NCBI GenBank assembly: GCA_959347425.1
Contig: OY365741.1
Coordinates: 1,264,501-1,328,500 of the forward strand
Direction of reading: 5' to 3'
Source: an uncultured Amylibacter sp.
Lineage (GTDB): Bacteria > Pseudomonadota > Alphaproteobacteria > Rhodobacterales > Rhodobacteraceae
DNA length: 64,000 bases
The translations under genes and the position numbers were made by a program. The notes beneath the pieces are model-generated. The model made no database searches, had not been told where the DNA came from, and saw only the letters and a program-made list of their open reading frames with translations. Positions 33,541 to 41,762 of this stretch are shown here, in pieces; the stretch's first letter is position 1; every line of letters starts with the position of its first letter.

Positions 33541-34455
33541 TTATTTCTCGCTTTCTATTTGTTTGATTGTGGTTTTTAATACGGCTATCACCTGTTCCAA
33601 TTCGCGTTTTTCATGGGTCTGTAATTCCTGCAAGGGCGGGCGGACGCGCCCCGCATCAATCCCCGCCAAATGCACCCCGTATTTAATGGATTGAATGAAT
33701 TTCCCACCCTGTTCCAATATCCGCATCAATGGCATCATCGCCGACATAATCGCCCGCCCTTTGGTGAAATCACGTTCAATGACACAGGCATTATACATGG
33801 CGATATGTTCGCTTGGCAAAAAATTAGAGCCACCGCAAACCCAAGATTTCGCGCCCCAAACAAAGAATTCCAAGGCCTGATCATCCATCCCGCAGGACAG
33901 CTGAATATGGGGATAATCCCGCGCCAATAAATGCAAGCGATTAATATCGCCCGAGGATTCTTTAATCATGCAGATATTGGCGGAACGGCCGACTCTATCC
34001 AGAAATTCTGGCCCCATATCCGCGCCCATCCGCCCAGGATAGTTATAAAGGATAATCGGCAAATCGGCAACCGCATCAATCGCCAGCGCGTTTGTCGCAT
34101 TTTCACGTTCGGTCGGCACGGCATAAGGCGGGCTGCCCAGCAAGATTCCATCCGCTTTTAAATCGCGTGCGCCTTGGGCAAGAATCAGCGAATCGCGGGT
34201 CAGCATCGCCCCCGTGCCAACAATAAATGCCACTTTGTGGTGGGTGGTGGATTTGATATGTTTTTTAATAAAAGCGGCGATGGTCAGCCGTTCTTCGGGT
34301 GTTTGGGTGTAGTTTTCACCAGTCGAGCCGCCAGAGATTATCCCATGCACACCCTTATTAACAAGGGTTTTGGTGAGGTGTTCTAAACTCTGCCAATCAA
34401 CACTGCCATCCAAATGATACGGTGTGATAATCGGCGTATAAATCCCATCAAACAT
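33541..34455 (-). CDS. DapA-family lyase/deaminase
   Basis: A 304-residue dihydrodipicolinate-synthase-family protein: YTPIITPYHLDGSVD, GGSTGENYTQTPEER (pyruvyl carboxylate site), YNYPGRMG (Tyr) and CMIKESSGD (Schiff-base Lys). It is probably not the housekeeping DapA because it heads an operon with an ALDH and an FAD oxidoreductase. One fitting role is 1-pyrroline-4-hydroxy-2-carboxylate deaminase of hydroxyproline breakdown; sugar-acid aldolases are alternatives. Confidence 0.85.
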   Translation of the reverse strand: MFDGIYTPIITPYHLDGSVDWQSLEHLTKTLVNKGVHGIISGGSTGENYTQTPEERLTIAAFIKKHIKSTTHHKVAFIVGTGAMLTRDSLILAQGARDLKADGILLGSPPYAVPTERENATNALAIDAVADLPIILYNYPGRMGADMGPEFLDRVGRSANICMIKESSGDINRLHLLARDYPHIQLSCGMDDQALEFFVWGAKSWVCGGSNFLPSEHIAMYNACVIERDFTKGRAIMSAMMPLMRILEQGGKFIQSIKYGVHLAGIDAGRVRPPLQELQTHEKRELEQVIAVLKTTIKQIESEK

Positions 34456-34473
34456 TTTTGCTCTCTTTAGTTA

Positions 34474-34583
34474 CCAACTTTTAGAGATGATAGACCATCA
34501 CAAGACAGGTTGCAACCCATATTTTTCCCTCTGTTGCGACCAACTTTTAGAGATGATAGACCATCATAAGACGGGGTTCAACC
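34474..34583 (-). promoter_or_regulatory. Paired 44-bp direct repeats upstream of the DapA-like operon
   Basis: Two copies starting at 34474 and 34540 (66 bases apart), nearly identical over CCAACTTTTAGAGATGATAG and the following bases. Each contains the imperfect palindrome GATGGTCTATCATC (minus strand), reminiscent of operators bound by GntR-type dimers. They lie in the 129-bp gap before the minus-strand catabolic operon and so are a candidate operator. No regulator gene is found nearby. Confidence 0.6.
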
Positions 34584-34584
34584 T

Positions 34585-35748
34585 TTATTTCCCAACCAAA
34601 GCCGTCTCCACCAATTTGGCAAAAAAGCTCGCGCCAATCGGCAATAATTCATCATTAAAATCATATTCCGGATGATGCAAGCCAGCCGATTCCCCCTGTC
34701 CCAAATAGATATATGCACCTGGACGTTCCTGTAACATATAGGCAAAATCCTCCGACCCCATACTGGGTTTAACCGCCCGATCAACCAAGGACTCACCCAT
34801 TAACTCGGTCGCGACATCGCCAGAAAACCGTGCTTGATCACGGTGGTTAATCGTCGGCGGATAGCCCTTTGTATAGGTCACTTCGGCCTTTGCGCCAAAC
34901 GCCTCTGCCGTGTTATGAACAACGCGGATAAGCGCCGCCTGCACACGATCCTGCACCGCCACATTAAACGAACGTACCGTGCCAACCAAAAACCCAGTCT
35001 CTGCAATCACATTAAACGCATCCCCCGCGTGGATTTGGGTGACGGACAGAACCGCTTGCTCAATCGGGTCAATATTCCGCGCCACAATCGTTTGCAAATT
35101 TTGCACCATAGCAGCCGCAACAATAATCGGATCAATCGTTTCTTGTGGCATAGCGGCATGCCCGCCCAGCCCGGTTATTTTAATTTCAAACTGGTCAGAG
35201 GCCGCCATCATCGCGCCATCATTCATCGCGAATTCCCCCACGGGACGGTTTGGCCAGTTGTGCATGGCATAAACTTCGGCAATATCAAATTGCGCCATCA
35301 TGCCATCTTGGCACATCGCCGCGCCGCCGCCACCGCCTTCCTCTGCTGGTTGGAAAATCAGTGCGACCGTGCCGTGGAAATTACGCGTCTCTGCCAGATA
35401 TTTGGCCGCACCCAATAACATAGTCGTATGACCATCATGACCACAGGCATGCATCAATCCGGGGCGGGTGGATTTATAGGGTAAATCACGCACCTCTTGT
35501 ATCGGCAAGGCATCCATATCGGCGCGAAGACCAATTGTTTTGCCCCCGCCTTTACCTTTTATCAAGGCAACAACCCCCGTTTTGCCAATCCCTGTGTGGA
35601 TTTCATCAACACCAATCTCGGCTAGATGCTTTTCCACAAAGGCCGCCGTCTCATGGCAATCAAAATCCAATTCGGGATGGGCGTGTAAATGCTGTCGCCA
35701 GCCTTTCATTTCATCATAGTATTCGGCTATACGGTTAATCACGGGCAT
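34585..35748 (-). CDS. M20 family amidohydrolase (hippurate hydrolase-like)
   Basis: A 387-residue metallopeptidase of the M20D group: HAHPELDFDCHETAAFV, GLRADMDALPIQE, HACGHDGHTTMLLGAA (metal ligands), QPAEEGGGGG (catalytic Glu pair) and a C-terminal MGSEDFAYML. It would hydrolyse N-acyl amino acids. It reads toward the DapA-like operon across the paired repeats and is divergent from mazG with only about 40 bases between the starts. Confidence 0.93.
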   Translation of the reverse strand: MPVINRIAEYYDEMKGWRQHLHAHPELDFDCHETAAFVEKHLAEIGVDEIHTGIGKTGVVALIKGKGGGKTIGLRADMDALPIQEVRDLPYKSTRPGLMHACGHDGHTTMLLGAAKYLAETRNFHGTVALIFQPAEEGGGGGAAMCQDGMMAQFDIAEVYAMHNWPNRPVGEFAMNDGAMMAASDQFEIKITGLGGHAAMPQETIDPIIVAAAMVQNLQTIVARNIDPIEQAVLSVTQIHAGDAFNVIAETGFLVGTVRSFNVAVQDRVQAALIRVVHNTAEAFGAKAEVTYTKGYPPTINHRDQARFSGDVATELMGESLVDRAVKPSMGSEDFAYMLQERPGAYIYLGQGESAGLHHPEYDFNDELLPIGASFFAKLVETALVGK

Positions 35749-35789
35749 TGGTGCCTCCTTTTTAATTGAAAGTGAAAGGTCAGTTTAGC

Positions 35790-36605
35790 ATGGACAAAGA
35801 TAAAAAACAAATCGCACGGCTTTTGGCGATTATGGCGCGGTTGCGCGACCCCAATACGGGTTGTCCGTGGGATATTGAGCAGACCTATGAAACCCTTGTG
35901 CCATATACTTTGGAGGAGGCGTATGAGGTAATAGATGCCGTAGAAAACGGCACGCGGGCGGATTTGCAAGCAGAGCTGGGCGATTTATTATTACAGGTGG
36001 TTTTTTACAGCCAGATTGCCGCGGAACGCGGGGATTTTGATTTTAACGCGGTGGCGGGCGGTGTGGCGGATAAGATGATTCGCCGTCATCCGCATATTTT
36101 CCCCGATGAGTCGGGGCAGGTGGAATCGCGCGATAAATCCGCCGCCCAGCAGGTTTTGGATTGGGAAAAAATCAAAACGGCAGAGCGGGTGGCAAAGGGG
36201 GCAGAGGACTCGGCTTTGGCGGGAATAGCCGTGGCTCTGCCCGCGATTATCCGTGCGGAAAAACTGCAAGGGCGGGCGGCACGGGTTGGGTTTGATTGGG
36301 GCGATTCGGGGCAGGTTTTGGATAAGATATATGAGGAGGCGGGCGAATTAAAACAGGCCTTGGCTGTCGGGGATATGGACAATGCAGTCGAAGAGCTGGG
36401 CGATTTGTTTTTCACTTTGGTGAATATGGCGCGGCATTTGGGATTGGATTCACAGGTGGTTCTACGCCGCGCCAATGATAAATTTACCAAACGATTTTTG
36501 GCGATGGAAGACGGCTTGCGACACAGGCAAGAGGCGATTTCGGATAAGACGCTGGCAGAGCTGGAAACCCTGTGGCGGGAGGTTAAATTAACGATTAACG
36601 ATTAA
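35790..36605 (+). CDS. mazG: Nucleoside triphosphate pyrophosphohydrolase MazG
   Basis: A 271-residue tandem-domain MazG. The ATG at 35790 follows GAAAGG; an upstream in-frame TTG is unlikely. The first domain has LRDPNTGCPWDIEQTYETL and EEAYEVIDAVE...ELGDLLLQVVF; the second repeats E..EL...ELGDLFFTLVNMARHL. The enzyme cleans up non-canonical NTPs. The product ends TIND, encoded by the first units of the long heptad array. Confidence 0.95.
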   Translation: MDKDKKQIARLLAIMARLRDPNTGCPWDIEQTYETLVPYTLEEAYEVIDAVENGTRADLQAELGDLLLQVVFYSQIAAERGDFDFNAVAGGVADKMIRRHPHIFPDESGQVESRDKSAAQQVLDWEKIKTAERVAKGAEDSALAGIAVALPAIIRAEKLQGRAARVGFDWGDSGQVLDKIYEEAGELKQALAVGDMDNAVEELGDLFFTLVNMARHLGLDSQVVLRRANDKFTKRFLAMEDGLRHRQEAISDKTLAELETLWREVKLTIND

Positions 36606-36676
36606 CGATTAACGATTAGTGATTAATGATTAACGATTAGTGATTAATGATTAATGATTAGTGATTAGTGATTAAC
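36587..36676 (+). repeat. Longest heptanucleotide array (12 units plus partial)
   Basis: Twelve full units of ATTAACG, ATTAGTG or ATTAATG (consensus ATTARYG) with no spacer. The first two units encode the C-terminus of mazG and provide its stop. The 7-bp period puts TAA or TAG into all three frames of both strands. Confidence 0.95.
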
Positions 36677-36785
36677 AATGAATTATTTTAATGGGTTATT
36701 GCCATTTATACTGCTTTCATATAAACGGGCGATTGATAAAGCACAAAAGCCTCTCCCTAAAAAACCCACAGAAAGCCCGCCCCCC

Positions 36786-37805
36786 ATGCTCCGTTTTTTC
36801 ACTCTCCCTTTTTCTATCTCGGGCATTATCCTGCTGTGTATTGCCACCCCAATTCTTGCCCAAGACATTAACATTTATTCCTATCGCCAGCCGTCTTTAA
36901 TCGACCCGCTGTTACGCCAATTTGAACGCGATAGCGGTCTGCGTGTCACCATCACTTTCCTAAACAAAGGCGTGCTGGAAAGGCTACGTGCAGAAGGCGA
37001 CCACTCGCCCGCCGATTTAATCCTAACCTCCGATATTGCCCGCCTTCATGCGATTGTTGCGGCCGACTTAACCCAAGCCGTGGACTCGCCCATATTAAAC
37101 AAAAACATCCCCGCACAATTCCGCGACCCCGATAATCATTGGTTTGGATTAACCGCACGGGCGCGGGCAATTTACGCGTCCAAAACCCGCGTTTCACCAA
37201 ACGAAATAACCACCTATCGCGATTTGGCACACCCGAAATGGCGCGGGCGGATTTGCACACGGGCGGGAACCCATCCCTATAACCTCGCCCTGACTTCGGC
37301 GTTTTTATTGCATCATGGAACGGAAGCTACGACGGCTTGGTTGCAAGGGATAAAGGCGAATCTGGCACGCAAACCACAGGGCAACGACCGCGCCCAGATA
37401 AAGGCAATTTTTGCGGGCGCCTGTGATATCGCCCTTGGCAACACCTATTATATGGCGGAAATGCTGGCCGACCCTGACCAACGGTCGGCGGGCGAATCGG
37501 TGCGGATTGTGTTTCCCAAGTTTGAAAATGGCGGTACGCATGTGAATTTATCGGGGATAGCGATGACTCGCGCCGCGCCGAATCGCGCCAATGCGGTGCG
37601 GTTAATGGAGTATTTATCCACCGCCAAAGCCCAGCAGATTTATGCCGAATCCCTAGGCGAATATCCCTTGAAAGCCGGGGCAGAGCCGTCCGCTCTGGTT
37701 GCCAGTTGGGGCGATGTTGCCTTTGATAATTTGGATTTAATCGCCATTGCCAAGCTACGCGGGCGTGCCTTGCGCCTGATTGAAACGGTCGGGTTTGATA
37801 GATAG
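36786..37805 (+). CDS. Fe(3+) ABC transporter periplasmic binding protein
   Basis: A 339-residue extracellular solute-binding protein of the FutA/FbpA type. Signal peptide MLRFFTLPFSISGIILLCIA ends near ILA-QD; the mature N-terminus INIYSYRQPSLIDPLLRQFE is typical. The Tyr-Tyr ligand pair for ferric iron is in GNTYYMAEML. The ATG at 36786 is preferred to one at 36678 because of the signal peptide. No permease or ATPase gene is adjacent, so they must lie elsewhere. Confidence 0.88.
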   Translation: MLRFFTLPFSISGIILLCIATPILAQDINIYSYRQPSLIDPLLRQFERDSGLRVTITFLNKGVLERLRAEGDHSPADLILTSDIARLHAIVAADLTQAVDSPILNKNIPAQFRDPDNHWFGLTARARAIYASKTRVSPNEITTYRDLAHPKWRGRICTRAGTHPYNLALTSAFLLHHGTEATTAWLQGIKANLARKPQGNDRAQIKAIFAGACDIALGNTYYMAEMLADPDQRSAGESVRIVFPKFENGGTHVNLSGIAMTRAAPNRANAVRLMEYLSTAKAQQIYAESLGEYPLKAGAEPSALVASWGDVAFDNLDLIAIAKLRGRALRLIETVGFDR

Positions 37806-37886
37806 GGAAAAACCGCTTGCCTTTTGTCGCATTAAAGCATAAATGTTAAGTGACCCCAAAATGAACCATGAAAAGGAGTGTTGCCT

Positions 37887-38387
37887 TTGACCGCCACAGC
37901 CACATCAAAACCCGCGACTAAATCCGCACCAAAGACTCCCCCAAAAGCACCGCGTAAAACCACAACCAAACCGCGCAAAATTGCCGCCAAAACCGACCAA
38001 TCCATGCTGGCGATTGTTTTGGACTCGGCCGAGCTGGACAAAGCCTTGGATTGCGTCACGATTCCCTTGGCAGGTAAGTCGGCGATTGCCGATTATATCG
38101 TGGTTTTATCTGGCACCTCTGCCCGCCATGTTGTATCCATTTGTGAAAACATGCAAGAACGGTTAAAGCAAAACCAAATCGTCCCACGGATTGAAGGCAA
38201 AGCCCAAGGCGATTGGGTGCTGCTTGATGCGGGCGATATTATCGTCCATATCTTTCGCCCCGAGGTGCGCGAGTTTTATCAGTTGGAAAAAATGTGGCTG
38301 GAAGGTGCGGAAATCTCTGCCCGCCCGCCAGAGGCTCTTCTTGATGCCACGCCCGAGCCGGATTTTGACCCAGAAGCGGTTAATTAA
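37887..38387 (+). CDS. rsfS: Ribosomal silencing factor RsfS
   Basis: A 166-residue Iojap/RsfS protein that binds L14 and blocks subunit joining during starvation. Signature: LDKALDCVTIPLAGKSAIADYIVVLSG, GDWVLLDAGDIIVHIFRPEVREFYQLEKMW. AAAAGGAG lies eight bases before a TTG at 37887, which is the likely start. A 40-residue Lys/Pro/Ala-rich N-terminal tail precedes the domain. Pairs with rlmH, 15 bases on, as in most proteobacteria. Confidence 0.93.
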   Translation: MTATATSKPATKSAPKTPPKAPRKTTTKPRKIAAKTDQSMLAIVLDSAELDKALDCVTIPLAGKSAIADYIVVLSGTSARHVVSICENMQERLKQNQIVPRIEGKAQGDWVLLDAGDIIVHIFRPEVREFYQLEKMWLEGAEISARPPEALLDATPEPDFDPEAVN

Positions 38388-38402
38388 AAAACGGGTAAAA
38401 AA

Positions 38403-38870
38403 ATGCGTATCACCATTTGTGCGGTTGGGCGGGGCAAACGCGATGCCACCCACCCGATTATTGAAGACTATATAAAGAAATTCCAAAACCTTGGGCGCGG
38501 GCTGGGATTGTCGTCCTTGACGATAAAAGAGGTGGATGCCCAGGCCGCCAATGTGTCCGCCGAATCCGCGCTTTTGATTCGCGCCCTGCCTGAAAACAGC
38601 TATGTTATCGTTTTGGATCAACGCGGCAAAAGCCTGACATCGCTGGGTTTTGCTAAGATTATCCAAACCCAAAGGGATGAGGGATTGCGCGATTTAACCT
38701 TTGTTATTGGCGGGGCGGAAGGCGTGAGCCAAACCCTGCAAGACCGCGCCAATCAGAGTATTAGCCTTGGCGCGATGGTATTTCCCCACATGCTGGCGCG
38801 GTTGATATTGGCAGAACAGCTCTACCGCTGTGCCACGATTTTGGCGAATCATCCGTATCACAGAGAATAA
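38403..38870 (+). CDS. rlmH: 23S rRNA (pseudouridine1915-N3)-methyltransferase
   Basis: A 155-residue SPOUT methyltransferase. It has the SAM-binding knot FVIGGAEGVSQTLQDRA, VIVLDQRGKSLTS and the C-terminal MLARLILAEQLYRC...NHPYHRE. Modifies helix 69 of 23S rRNA at the subunit interface. Confidence 0.96.
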   Translation: MRITICAVGRGKRDATHPIIEDYIKKFQNLGRGLGLSSLTIKEVDAQAANVSAESALLIRALPENSYVIVLDQRGKSLTSLGFAKIIQTQRDEGLRDLTFVIGGAEGVSQTLQDRANQSISLGAMVFPHMLARLILAEQLYRCATILANHPYHRE

Positions 38871-39078
38871 AGCATGAATAAAGTGCGAATAAATCACCAA
38901 TAAAACGGGCAAAAAAGCCCCAAAACACAGATTGCCTTTTGCCACCAAACCGAGTATGTTCAAATTTAACGATGCCCACACCTTGGGCCTGACCGGTGCG
39001 TTGCGCGACAGATTGACCCATTTCGGGAATCTAAACCAACTTCGTTATGACACACCCCGAACCAGAGGGATGAATCCC

Positions 39079-40200
39079 ATGAAATCTACCGATAAAATCG
39101 GCGTTATGCTCTGCGGCCACGGCTCGCGTGCGCAATCGGCAGTGGATGAGTTCGCCACGCTAGCGACCAAAATCCCACCCTATTTGCCAAAGGATTGGCT
39201 GTTTGAATACGGCTATTTGGAATTCGCCAACCCGGTGATTCGCCACGGCTTGGATAAATTGCGCACGGCGGGCTGTACTAAAATCCTCGCCGTCCCAGGC
39301 ATGTTGTTTGCCGCCATGCACGCGAAAAATGATATTCCCACGGTGCTGACCAGCTATGGGGCGCAGCACGGATTGGATGTATCCTATGGGCGCGAATTGG
39401 GCATTGACGCACGAATGATTGCCGCCGCAGGTGCGCGGATTGACGCGGCGATGGCGGACGCAGACGCGCAATACGGCACGCTGCCCCGCAGTGAAACCGC
39501 ACTGGTCGTGATTGGGCGCGGCGCGTCCGACCCCGATGCCAATTCCAATGTCTCCAAAATCGCGCGGATGTTGTGGGAAGGTTTGGGCTTTGGCTGGTGC
39601 GAAGTCGGCTATAGCGGCGTGACTTTCCCCTTGGTAGAGCCCGCGTTAGACCACGTGGCGCGGCTGGGTTACAAACGGATTTTGGTGTTTCCGTATTTTT
39701 TATTCTCTGGTATTTTGATTGATAGGATTTATGGTTTCACCGATATTTGCGCGGCGAAATACCCCGATTTGCAATTTGTAAAGGCCGGATATTTGGGCGA
39801 CCATCCAAAGGTGTTGGAGACGTTTGTCGAGCGGATTTGTGAGCAGTTGGGCGAAATCCCTCCGCCGAATTGTGCCTTGTGCAAATATCGCACGCAGATT
39901 TTGGGGTTTGAAGGCGAAGTCGGTGCCATCCAGCAAAGCCACCACCATCATGTCGAGGGGCAAGGCGCGAGTGCGGCGGGTTCCAACGTGGCGGATTGTG
40001 AATTGTGCGATGATTTTTGCACGGGCGCGTGTCGGTTGGATGAGGAGGCAGGGGAGCACACACATGATAATAGTCATGGGCATAGCCACGGACACTCGCA
40101 CGACCATGACCATGGACATAGTCATGACCATCACCATCCCGTTTATCCCCACGCCAAACACCCCCTCGGACCAGAGAGCGCGAGGAAAAAGAAATCATGA
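39079..40200 (+). CDS. cbiX: CbiX-type sirohydrochlorin cobaltochelatase with His-rich tail
   Basis: A 373-residue protein. AGAGGGA stands eight bases before the ATG at 39079; in-frame starts upstream lack a site. Two chelatase repeats are seen (MLCGHGSRAQSAVDEF; VVIGRGASDPDANSN and FPYFLFSGILIDRI). The C-terminus has cysteine motifs CALCKYR and CELCDDFC-x3-C and a tail of about 14 His from residue 335 on, likely for metal storage or binding. Cobalt insertion at sirohydrochlorin or precorrin-2 stage is the expected role. First gene of the cobalamin operon; no B12 riboswitch is recognised upstream. Confidence 0.9.
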   Translation: MKSTDKIGVMLCGHGSRAQSAVDEFATLATKIPPYLPKDWLFEYGYLEFANPVIRHGLDKLRTAGCTKILAVPGMLFAAMHAKNDIPTVLTSYGAQHGLDVSYGRELGIDARMIAAAGARIDAAMADADAQYGTLPRSETALVVIGRGASDPDANSNVSKIARMLWEGLGFGWCEVGYSGVTFPLVEPALDHVARLGYKRILVFPYFLFSGILIDRIYGFTDICAAKYPDLQFVKAGYLGDHPKVLETFVERICEQLGEIPPPNCALCKYRTQILGFEGEVGAIQQSHHHHVEGQGASAAGSNVADCELCDDFCTGACRLDEEAGEHTHDNSHGHSHGHSHDHDHGHSHDHHHPVYPHAKHPLGPESARKKKS

Positions 40201-41138
40201 CCATGTTTGATGGATATATTATGGTGGATTGGTCGGCGGCGAATAGCCGAACGACAGGCAAAGATTCTATCTGGGTTGCCGAGCTTATGGAAAATGTGAA
40301 TGATGTTATATTAACAAATTATCCAACCCGCTCTTGCTTTCGTAAATATCTAAAAGGCAAAATGGAAGAAGCTACCGAAAATAACAAGCGATTACTTATT
40401 GGTTTTGATTTTCCTTTTGGCTATCCTTATGATTCTTATGATGGATTTGGTTGCAAGAATTGGACAGAATTATGCCAGCTAATAGACACCGAAATAGATG
40501 ATAATGATAATAATGAAAACAATCGTTTTGCGGCAGCTGGGAAATTAAATAACACTCGCTTTGGAAAACTCTTTGAAAATAATAATAAACATGGTCCCTT
40601 TTGGGGACACCATAGATCTAATTGTTTTGAAGGATTGCCTTTCAATACGCAAGAAGGTTATAATAGAAATTTAAAAGCAGGACAAAAACTACCTGAAAAA
40701 TTTCGTTGCGTTGAAAAAGAAATAATTAAACAAAATAGAAAAAATAAAAAGATAAAAAAACAACGCACAATAACTCCACTATCAGTTTGGAAATTGTTTC
40801 ATGGGGCTAGTGTTGGCGGGCAGACCTTAATGGGGATTCCTACTTTACAAACATTAAAACAGCGTGGGGATTGTTGCGTTTGGCCTTTTCAAAACCTTGA
40901 TAAAACCAAACATGTTATTGCCGAAATATACCCCTCTATTTGGGATATACAAGGCGACCATAATATAAATGACGCAAACCAAGTTTATACAGTGGCAAAA
41001 AATATTGCCTACTTGGATAAAAACAAACGCTTACAAGATTTTTTAAATGCGCCCGATGCCTACGATAAAAATATAATAAAAAAAGAAGGCTGGATACTCG
41101 GCGTTGATAAAAATGGAATCCCCGCCCAATGCCCCTAG
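40197..41138 (+). CDS. RNase H-fold (DUF429-like) protein in cobalamin operon
   Basis: A 313-residue protein overlapping cbiX by four bases and cobH by ten. Motifs suggest a DUF429-like RNase H fold: N-terminal YIMVDWSAAN (first Asp), LLIGFDFPFGYP (second Asp) and VIAEIYPSIWDI. The middle contains a Lys/Asn-rich stretch. It is far more AT-rich than the cob genes around it, yet translationally coupled on both sides, which argues for a functional place in the operon. Function unknown. Confidence 0.62.
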   Translation: MTMFDGYIMVDWSAANSRTTGKDSIWVAELMENVNDVILTNYPTRSCFRKYLKGKMEEATENNKRLLIGFDFPFGYPYDSYDGFGCKNWTELCQLIDTEIDDNDNNENNRFAAAGKLNNTRFGKLFENNNKHGPFWGHHRSNCFEGLPFNTQEGYNRNLKAGQKLPEKFRCVEKEIIKQNRKNKKIKKQRTITPLSVWKLFHGASVGGQTLMGIPTLQTLKQRGDCCVWPFQNLDKTKHVIAEIYPSIWDIQGDHNINDANQVYTVAKNIAYLDKNKRLQDFLNAPDAYDKNIIKKEGWILGVDKNGIPAQCP

Positions 41139-41761
41139 ATTACATCCGCGACCCCAAAAAAATCTACCAACAATCTTTTGCTATTGTGAAGGGCGAGGCC
41201 GACCTATCGCATTTCCCCGCCGACCAACATCCGCTTATCACGCGGCTTATCCACGCCTGTGGCATGCCTGATATTACCGATGAACTTTGCCTATCAAACA
41301 ATCTTATGACCACGGCGCAAACCGCGCTGGATAACGGTGCAAAAATTCTTTGCGATTGTGAAATGACGGCGGCGGGGATTATCAAACGCAACCTACCTCG
41401 CCATACCAAAATCATAACCACCCTGAATGATACGGCCACCCCGACCCTGGCAAAACAAATCCAAAACACCCGTAGTGCGGCGGCGGTTGAGCTCTGGCAG
41501 CCGCATATTAAAGGCGCAATCATAGCCATCGGCAACGCCCCAACCGCCCTGTTTCATCTGCTGGAATTACTGGCGGAGTGGCAGGAAAAACCCGCATGTA
41601 TTTTGGGGTTTCCTGTCGGCTTTGTCGGCGCGGCGGAGAGCAAAATCGCGCTGGCGAACAACCCATTTAACATCCCCTTTGCCACGCTCCATGGACGACG
41701 CGGAGGCACGGCAATTACCGCCGCCGCCGTCAATGGTTTGGTCAGTGGATTGGGGGTTTAA
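41129..41761 (+). CDS. cobH: Precorrin-8X methylmutase
   Basis: A 210-residue CobH/CbiC enzyme that moves the C11 methyl to C12, giving hydrogenobyrinic acid or its cobalt form. The catalytic His is in RLIHACGM; other blocks are ILCDCEMTAAGI, IAIGNAPTALFHLLEL and GFPVGFVGAAESK. The C-terminal GRRGGTAITAAAVNGL is typical. Confidence 0.96.
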   Translation: MPLDYIRDPKKIYQQSFAIVKGEADLSHFPADQHPLITRLIHACGMPDITDELCLSNNLMTTAQTALDNGAKILCDCEMTAAGIIKRNLPRHTKIITTLNDTATPTLAKQIQNTRSAAAVELWQPHIKGAIIAIGNAPTALFHLLELLAEWQEKPACILGFPVGFVGAAESKIALANNPFNIPFATLHGRRGGTAITAAAVNGLVSGLGV

Positions 41762-41762
41762 T

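Noticed and set aside
34834..35418. Plus-strand open frame of 194 residues inside the M20 gene
   Set aside because: It is antisense to a clear, fully conserved amidohydrolase, and the translation is His/Arg-rich shadow sequence.
36587..36676. CRISPR array
   Set aside because: Repeats are 7 bp, contiguous and without unique spacers; no cas genes are in the window.
38871..39078. Cobalamin riboswitch upstream of cbiX
   Set aside because: No B12-box-like segment or typical multi-stem layout could be found in the 208 bases before the operon.
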